Shown here piece by piece: positions 57,198 to 64,000 of a stretch of 64,000 nt of DNA. Under the pieces are notes generated by a model. That model saw only the letters and a list, made by a program, of their open reading frames with translations. It searched no databases and was not told where the DNA came from. Location: the NCBI GenBank assembly GCA_014529385.2, contig CM043962.1:35679598-35743597 (forward strand), in the 5' to 3' direction. The stretch comes from Adiantum capillus-veneris (Eukaryota > Streptophyta > Polypodiopsida > Polypodiales > Pteridaceae). Position numbers and translations under genes: made by a program. How positions within the stretch are numbered: position 1 is the stretch's first letter; the number at the start of each line of letters is the position of its first letter.

Positions 57198-57785
57198 TTA
57201 TAGGTCACGGCTATACTCATCAGCAGTGAAGATCTTCCCATGTACTTCAAATAGCAAGGGACTTTTAGGTCTTCCCTCAATTATTTCAAAAGGTGCTTTT
57301 CCAGTAGAAGTATGCATAGTATTATTGTAAGCATACTCTATAAGAGGTAAGTACTTTTCCCATTGTGAGTGTTGATCTACTTTGGTAACATAAGTCTTTA
57401 GTAGATTGAGTATCGTAAGATTGGCTATCTCTCTTTGGCACATCCGTTCATTGGTGATAGGCCAAAGAGAAATTCAATCTTGTTCCTAAATTTTCAAAGA
57501 GATCTTTCCATAAATTACTAGTTATTCTAGGGTCTCTATTTGACACGATGGATGTTGGTAATCTGTGGTGTTTGAAAATCTGAGATATGAAGAGAGTTGC
57601 CATTTGGTGTGCCTTAATAGTCTTTTTGACATGAATGAAGTGTGGTTGTTTGCTAAACCTGTTAACTATTTTCCATATTCCCGTATTCCCATGGATAGAC
57701 TTGGGTAATCCAAAGATGAAATCCTTGGATATACTCTTCCATGGTGAATTTGGGATAGGCAATGGCTAGAGTAATCCAGGTTGCT
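57198..57785 (-). pseudogene. chromovirus integrase core (3' part, split by insertion)
   Basis: The minus-strand reading starts at PGLL-stop-PLPIPNSPW (a Q codon changed to TAG at 57768) and continues ISKDFIFGLPKSIHGNTGIW, where the first catalytic Asp is in SKDFI. SNRDPRITSNLW (second Asp) follows, then after a frame break near 57445 TKVDQHSQWEKYLPLIEYAY and APFEIIEGRPKSPL. The third acidic residue region is near the break, 57430-57450. Confidence 0.85.
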
Positions 57786-57792
57786 CCCCTCT

Positions 57793-57887
57793 TGTTGGGA
57801 GAAGAGGGGGAGATCGGTTGCTTAAATTATTCAACCATGCTCACAAACATCACCATCAACCTGTCCACTTCTTTTCTCAATTTCCAA

Positions 57888-57976
<89 letters not shown>

Positions 57977-57982
57977 AACTAT

Positions 57983-58065
<83 letters not shown>

Positions 58066-60660
58066 CATAGAATTGACATAGACAAGCTTGTAAGAGAATT
58101 GTAAGGGATGGAGACTTGATTAGAGAGTACATAGCAAATAGAACATAACAGAAGAGAGTAGAGAAGGGAATCTGCAAGAGAAACGCCTAAATCTAGCCCC
58201 AAACTCCATGGCACCTCTCTTGTGGAGTTGGTATTTAATATATTATTTGTGAGTTTAAGGTGCCAAAAATTGAGGCCCCTCTTTTTACAACCACTTCACT
58301 TTTGTAAATGAGTGAAGCTCATTAGTTCTTGCATGACCCATAAGGGGAGTTCCCACTACAATTATTTACACAGCCATAATGGCTTATTGAAATGAGATTC
58401 TAAAATACTATGCAAATATAAAATGGCCAAGAGTAATTGCTGGCGCCTCTTCATCAACTCCCCGCATTCCACTCTACAAAATCATCATCATCAACTCAAT
58501 TAGAAAAATAAATAGATAGCACACGATTAACAATTACACCAATTATCCCAATTGTAGCTAACCACTACAACATGAGGGTGCCCAGTCTCGTAAGTAACAT
58601 CCCTTCCACTAGGGATAGCAACTGTCCTCAGTTGCTCAATAGAGAAATCAACTGGACCGTGAGGGATGGAAACTGTGAAGAAGGTCGGGGAAGTTGTGAA
58701 AAAACTTTTCCGGTATCCATTTGTCATCCTCTCTAGGGTGGCCCTTGAAAGTAAAAAGTTAATGGTTATAAACCATGCCAGTGCGTGTAGTGGTGGCCTC
58801 GTGATCAACTATTGTGTCAAGGATGAGTTGTTCTTCTTGGTCTACAAGTGAAGGTGGGTCTTCATAAATGTGGTGTGTAGGTAAGGGTCGTCTGAAAGGT
58901 CTTAAAAGACTAATGTGGAAAGCATTGCAAATGTGCCAATGTGAAGGGAAATTATACTATTAAATTACATTTCAAGGTTAGACATCTGGTTTAAATCTGT
59001 TTGAGCATTACACCATGACCCAAAATATAGTGAGTATCCAAGCATGAGGTGAAGGAATTTTAACAATCCTCCTGTCCACTTTATGTGCCACAAGGTTGAA
59101 TATCTGAAAAGAAAACTTCACCACAAATTTAGTACCTTATAGGCCTAAGAAGCCCAATGTCTGGATGTAAACAATTCAAGAGATTTGGTAACATATGCAC
59201 TTTTTGAAGAAAATAATTAAATACCATTATGGAACACTTGCTCTATTGCATTATATAGACATCTTTGTATCTTTGAATTTAAGCTAGCACATAACTAGTA
59301 AATTAATGATACAATTTAATCACACGTCAATAACTTGGCATTTGGATTTTTGAAAAGAGTGTAAACCATAGTAAATTGGATACTTATCTGGAGGTTGAAC
59401 CTGTATCCAACTAAATATGCGTAGTGCCCACACTCCTTTTTCTTAAGCATTCTCCCTCTTTTGCACTTATGTTTATGTATAGGGAGCTTGCACATGATGC
59501 CATCAAAACCTCTCTCTCCCTCATTGTCTCTTTCTCACAGATACATGCTCAACTTACGAGGAGCATCATGAGTCGTCTCTGTCGGAGAATTATCCACTTA
59601 ACTTGCACAAAGGCAAACTCATAGGTCATGCTTTAATCCCCTCTTTAACCAATTCTTAAACAAATTTTTTGTAAAATAGCCTATATTTTAACTATGTTTA
59701 CCCTATTTTTGTTGCAAAATCCAAAGTTAAATTCGGTTGAGACCCTCAATTCAGCTATACTTCAATCTCAAGTGACATGGTCAATTGCAGCACATGATGA
59801 AGGAAGGAAAAGCAATAAATAAACAAGAGAATAACACAAAAATCCAACAATTTGAAAAATACTATTACTCTCTTTGATTGGCACGTCTTTGCGCTTGTTT
59901 TGAGAATAGCTTGCCATGTCTCTTGAGCTCCTTAACATGAGCTTCTCGGTTGTTAATCGAGCCGCCATGTTCACATAATCACTCCTCATGAAATGAAACC
60001 TTTGATTTGATACCATGCTCACAAACATCACCATCAACTTGTCTACTTCTTTTCCCAATTTCCAAGCACACACACACACACACACACCTAGACTATCACA
60101 CACACACACACACACACAGAACATAGAATTGACATAGACAAGCTTTTAGGAGTATGTAAGAGAATTGTAAGGGATGGAGACTTGATTAGAGAGTACACAA
60201 CAAATAGAATATAGCATAAGAGAGTAGAGAAGGGAATCTGCAAGAGAAACACTTAAATCTAGCCCCAAACTCCACGGCACCTCTCTTGTGGAGTTGGTAT
60301 TTAATATATTATTTGTGAGTTTAAGGTGCCAAAAATTGAGGCCCCTCTTTTTACAATCACTTCACTTTTGTAAATGAGTGAAGCTCATTAGTTCTTGCAT
60401 GACCCATAAGGGGAGTTCCCACTACAATTATTTACACAGCATAGTGGCTTATTGAAATGAGATTCTAAAACACTGTGCAAATATAAAATGGCTAAGAGCA
60501 ATTTCCGCTGCCTCTTCATCAACTCTCCGCATTCCACTCTACAAAATCATCATCATCAACTCAATTAGAAAAATAAATAGACAGCACATAATTAACCATT
60601 ACGCCAGCTATCCCAATTGTAGCTAACCACTACAACAGGAGGGTGCCCAGTCTCGTAACA
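57793..60660 (-). mobile_element. nested, internally deleted chromovirus with LTRs
   Basis: The insert runs TGTTGGGAG ... CGTAACA on the plus strand with the direct repeat CCTCT at 57788-57792 and 60661-60665. On its own (minus) strand it starts TGTTACGAGACTGGG. The 5' LTR is 60660-60016, followed by a PBS-like TGGTATCAAATC (60015-60004). Near the other end a chromodomain tail, RTGMVYNH ... FTFKGHPREDDKWIPEKF (about 58800-58690), and a purine tract AGTGGAAGGGA (58610-58600) precede the 3' LTR (58599 to about 57838, or to 57793). No gag, protease or RT remains. Confidence 0.8.
57890..58062. repeat. two (CA)n microsatellites inside the nested 3' LTR
   Basis: About 41 CA units (57890-57973) and about 39 units (57983-58062) separated by CTAAACTATGA. 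The 5' LTR copy has only about 11 and 10 units at 60067-60118, so the tracts expanded after insertion. Confidence 0.95.
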
Positions 60661-61032
60661 CCTCTATCATACTTAGTCTTTTGGCATACTACACATTTTG
60701 AAATATACTCTTGTATGTACAGTTTCATGGTAGGCCAATAGAAGTACATTTCTACTCCTCAAAGAGTAGGTTGAATTCCTCTATGCCCGGCATAGGGAGG
60801 AGCATGGGATTCATACATAACTTTCTCACGAAGGGAATGGGTAGCATATAGCCTATTTTCGTGGAGAAGATAACCATCCTACAAGGTGAATGGTTCCTCT
60901 TTCTTTCTCAAAGCAAGGGCTGGCATTATGTCTCTAAAGTCAAGGTCAGTAGCATACTCATCTATCATAGAAGATAGATGAGTGTGAGTAGCTATAGATA
61001 CCGCATTAACTTTTCGTCGTCACAAAAGTGCA
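60661..61032 (-). pseudogene. chromovirus integrase zinc domain (5' part)
   Basis: The minus-strand sense includes DGYLLHENRLYA, LREKVMYESHAPPYAGHRG, YFYWPTMKLYIQEYIS and KCVVCQKTKYDRG, a clear HHCC integrase N-terminus. Sense breaks exactly at the insertion boundary after YDRG and resumes at about 57785 on the far side. Confidence 0.88.
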
Positions 61033-62056
61033 TCAGCCACTTGATTGTGCTGACCAACAATGTGAGTGCTGACCAACAATGTGAGCAATATGAAAATTAA
61101 ATTGCAAAAGAAAATTTTCCCACCTCATTTGTTTGTTGGAAAGCTTTGTTTGTGTCATGGAGTACTTTAGACTTTGATTGTTTGTTCGTAAAATGAATGG
61201 AGTCCCCAACAAATAGTGCTTCCATGTGTCTAGGGCATGTAGAACAACTAAAATCTCTTTCTCATAAATGCCTAAGACTCGTTCATCCATATTGAGCCTT
61301 TGGCTCTCATATGCTATGGCATGCCCTTCTTGAATCAAGACTGCTCCAAGGCAATCACCACAAGCATCACATTGGACCTCAAATGGCTTTGAGAGATCTG
61401 AAAGCATGAGGACTGGTTGGGAGGTAGCTTCTCTTTGAGCTTGTCAAAAGCATTTTTCTCTTTAGCAGTCCATGAATACTTAACGTTCTTCTTTGTTAAG
61501 TCATGTAATGGCCTTGCTATTTGAGAAAATTTTTCTATGAAGCGTCTATAGTATGCACTCATACCAATAAAGCTTCTTAACTCATATAGATTCCTTGGAT
61601 TATGCCATGCTTTCATTACCTCTAGCTTCGATGGATCCATGCGGATACCATCTTGACAGATAATATAACCTAAGTGTTGAATCTCTTGAAGGAAAAATTC
61701 ACTTTTCTTTTGGTTGAGAAAAAGCTTGTTCTCCCTCAATGCTTGAAAAATCACTCGGAGATGTTGCTTGTGTACCTCCAAAGACTTGGAGTAGATGATG
61801 ATATCATCAAAGAACACACCAGTGAATTTTTGGTAGGGTCTAAATTTTTTCTTTATTAACGATTGAACATGGCTGGTGCATTAGTCAATCCAAAAGGCAT
61901 GACTAGATACTCATAAAAGCCAAACATTGTACGAAACCCCGTCTTTAGAATATTTTCATCCACTATCCTTATTTGATGATAGCCACTTTTAAGGTCAATC
62001 CTACTGAAGTAGGTAGAGCCTTGTAGCTTATCAAACAGATCTTCTACCTGAGGCAC
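61033..62056 (-). pseudogene. chromovirus reverse transcriptase and RNase H
   Basis: RT blocks: [35 protein letters not shown] (62056-61856), then a frame break near 61850, FFDDIIIYSKS (catalytic FxDD intact, 61811-61785) and HLGYIICQDGIRMDPSK. RNase H follows with FEVQCDACGDCLGAVL, YEKEILVVLHAL and LRTNNQSLKYSM (61407-61033); the usual TDN/TDH is TNN here. Two frame changes separate the parts. Confidence 0.93.
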
Positions 62057-62211
62057 GTGAAATTTGTTTTTGATAGTGATATGGTTTAGTGCTCAATAGT
62101 CCACACACATACGGTATGTACCATCTTTCTTTTGCACTAAAAGGAGTGGAGAAAAAAAGGGAGAGGAGCTAGGCCTCACCATCCCTTTGTCTACAAATTC
62201 TTGCACTTGCC

Positions 62212-63409
62212 TCATGATTTCCTCTTGTTGAGTTTGGGAAACTCGATAAGGAGGCTTGTTAGGTGGTGAGCTTCTTGGTAGGAGCTCAGTTCGATGATCA
62301 TCATCCCCTGATTTTGGAGGTAAGTCATAGGGATATCATCGATGAACACATCTTGGAATACTTTTAAAAAATTAGACAAGTCTAACTCTTCTTGATTCCT
62401 ACCATTTACATTTGATGAAACATTAGGACCTTTTAGGGAATCTTTGACAAAAATCATGTACGAAGAAACTGAGCTCTTCATTGACTTATCAAAAGTAGGT
62501 GAATTTACAAGTGGTATAGTATGAACAAACTCACTAGCATCTATATACATGTTCTTTCGCCTCTAGGTTAAGTAGATTCTCCTTTCAAAGAACTTCATGT
62601 TGGTAGCCATGCGGTTGAACCATGGTGCCCCAAGGATAGCATCCTCATGTTGGAGAGGAGAGATGAAAAATTCCTTTGTTGACATAGCTTTGGACATGGA
62701 GCCTCAACTTCGCAATCAATGGAGTAATGGAGGCTCGCTGTCCCTTGAAAGAAGTGTTGGCCGTTACAACATCTCCCATCTCAAAAGCTTGAATGCCCAA
62801 CTTGGTGGACAACTCTGTTGATATGAAGTTGTGAGTAGATACAGGGTCAAACAAGATGAAGGCACATGCTCTCTTACCTTTGCCCAAGCATAGGAGAGAG
62901 GTGCACCTTTGAGCATCCTCTTTTGGAGCTTCGATGGTGGAAGCCCTAGGAGTCTCGTTGCGAGCATTTTTCTTGGGGCAAGACTGATAGACATGTACTT
63001 GCTCCCCACACTTAAAACACTTATGGTCCTTGCAAAAAGCTTCAAGCTCTTCAAGAGAGAGTTTGTTTTTACCTTTGTAAACTCCCTTCTCCTTGGACCG
63101 ATTGTTGTTGTTGTTATTGGAATTGCCTTGGGAAGAATTTTGGGCATTCCTTTTCCCCTTGGCATCACTTGTTGTTGTTATTGGAATTGCCTTGGGAAGA
63201 ATTTTGGGCATTCCTTTTCCCCTTGGCATCACTTTTGTCTTTATTTTCCACGGGCTTGACAGTCCGTCTAGCCCCTTGTTGGAAGTTAATGTGCAAAACA
63301 ACCATGGTGTGGTGGATAACTTCGGTGATAGAACCATGCCGTTGAGAGTTGACATACTCGACCATCTCTTCAGATAATGCCGCACAAAACTGTTGCTTTT
63401 TCTCTGCAA
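62212..63409 (-). pseudogene. chromovirus gag zinc knuckle, protease and linker
   Basis: CFKCGEQVHVYQSC near 63020-62980 is a CCHC knuckle with a Q-V-H variation. AFILFDPVSTHNFIS (about 62865-62820) is the protease site, but the usual DxGA(T/S)H reads DPVSTH, losing the Gly. A 64-bp tandem duplication (63121 and 63185) in the Asn-rich linker shifts the frame. The stretch 62550-62212 is the protease-RT linker, broken by stops. Confidence 0.8.
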
Positions 63410-63985
63410 AGTCTATCTTTTGGAAGATAGTAGTCTTGAGATGTAAATCCCAAAACTTGTCTAGATACTTGTGGATGGACTCATGAGACAGAAGCTTCAA
63501 ACTGCACCATTTGATAATAACTTTTTTCCTTTGCATTGCTTGCAAGGAATTGCTTCATGATGGAAACTTGTAGAGTTTTCCATGTCTTTGGGGCTTTGCC
63601 ATTGCCACGAAGGCTAGCACACCATTGGCGAGCCGATTTTTGGAAGTGCATACCTACATGGTGTAGCTTCGAGAACTTTGTGAAGTGCTATAGCTACATG
63701 GTGTAGCTTGGAGGACTCCGTGAAGCCCTCATCTCCAAAGGCGGCATCAAATTGCCGGATGAAGGCCAATACTTTGTCGGTGGCACCAAAGCCATAATAA
63801 CTTTCGTCAGAAAAGGAGGAAGGTGAAGAAGAAGGAGAATAGGTTGACCTCTTTCTTGCCCTTTTCTTCCTTTGTTTCCTCTCTTTCCTTCTGTAATGAA
63901 GAGGAGAAGTACTATGTGTTGATCTTTTCCTCTCGGGAGGAGTTGGTGACTGTCTAGACTGTTGTCTTTGTGGAGCCACATTTTT
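63165..63985 (-). pseudogene. chromovirus gag N-terminal part
   Basis: Two overlapping minus-strand frames hold the gag start: an Arg/Ser/Lys-rich head (KRSTHSTSPLHYRRKERKQ) and FIRQFDAAFGDEGFTESSK, then after a break KVIIKWCSLKLLSHESIHKY and AALSEEMVEYVNSQ. A 40-base duplication with AGCTACATGGTGTAGCTT (about 63660 and 63690) adds a frameshift. The 5' UTR and LTR lie beyond base 64000. Confidence 0.75.
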
Positions 63986-64000
63986 AGAAGAACTTAAAGT

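Larger units (their letters stand above)
56600..63985 (-). mobile_element. Ty3/Gypsy chromovirus, minus strand, fragmented
   Basis: Reading right to left: gag (63985-62900), protease (about 62870), RT (62060-61340), RNase H (61407-61033), integrase zinc domain (60890-60661), an inserted element (57793-60660), integrase core (57785-57198) and chromodomain (57190-56640). The 5' LTR lies beyond the window and the 3' LTR was not found; the Copia element sits where it would start. Stops, frameshifts and the insertion make it inactive. Confidence 0.9.

Noticed and set aside
57762-58214. Frames of His-Thr or Cys-Val repeats
   Set aside because: They come from the expanded (CA)n tracts in the nested LTR.

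Overview
The window looks like repeat-rich nuclear DNA of a plant. Coding regions are split by introns with plant-like GT/AG sites. There are plant-type Ty1/Copia and Ty3/Gypsy chromovirus retrotransposons, one with an initiator-Met-tRNA primer-binding site, plus hAT and kinase-like fossils, long GA/CA microsatellites and large satellite arrays. A seedless vascular plant such as a fern would fit the gene families, but that is a guess. No rRNA, tRNA, CRISPR or ordinary single-copy host gene was recognised.

Layout. 1-6.5 kb: the 3' part of a frameshifted gag-protease-type LTR retroelement without visible reverse transcriptase, with two polypurine-tract/LTR-start candidates and a 141-codon acidic ORF between them. 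6.5-17.1 kb: decayed sequence with a hAT transposase remnant, two kinase-like pseudogenes, minisatellites and microsatellites. 17.1-49.7 kb: the centrepiece. 49.7-51.2 kb: spacer. 51.2-56.6 kb: a complete but dead Ty1/Copia element with LTRs, primer-binding site and AATTT target duplication. 56.6-64 kb: a minus-strand Ty3/Gypsy chromovirus whose integrase is split by a second, internally deleted chromovirus (CCTCT target duplication).

The centrepiece is a candidate giant DNA transposon of about 32.6 kb (17092-49675). Its ends are inverted repeats: a perfect 16-bp match plus a second 13-bp match, flanked by a 4-bp ATAA direct repeat. All copies of an unusual roughly 50-bp-monomer satellite that I saw in this window lie between these ends. 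The satellite is mostly in one orientation on the left (17.6-24.8 kb) and in the opposite orientation on the right (25.2-46.1 kb). Its cargo is (i) a plus-strand transposase-like gene at the right end (46157-49282) with an RNase H-like DUF7869-type core and one in-frame TGA; (ii) a minus-strand three-exon gene (33407-27601) that I read as a ParB/DGQHR-like domain, a beta-class DNA-methyltransferase-like domain with a degenerate catalytic motif, and a C-terminal SET domain, with satellite DNA inside its intron; (iii) two minus-strand FCP1/NIF-type HAD-phosphatase-like genes whose second catalytic Asp is replaced by Asn or Glu.

If the gene models hold, the element carries DNA-recognition, DNA-methylation-like and histone-methylation-like modules beside a transposase, all embedded in hairpin-forming satellite that could serve as subterminal binding sites. 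A satellite-free island (41.6-44.1 kb) between the two main divergent genes may be their shared promoter. These functional links are inference. Boundaries, splice arithmetic, motifs and repeat periods were read from the sequence by eye.
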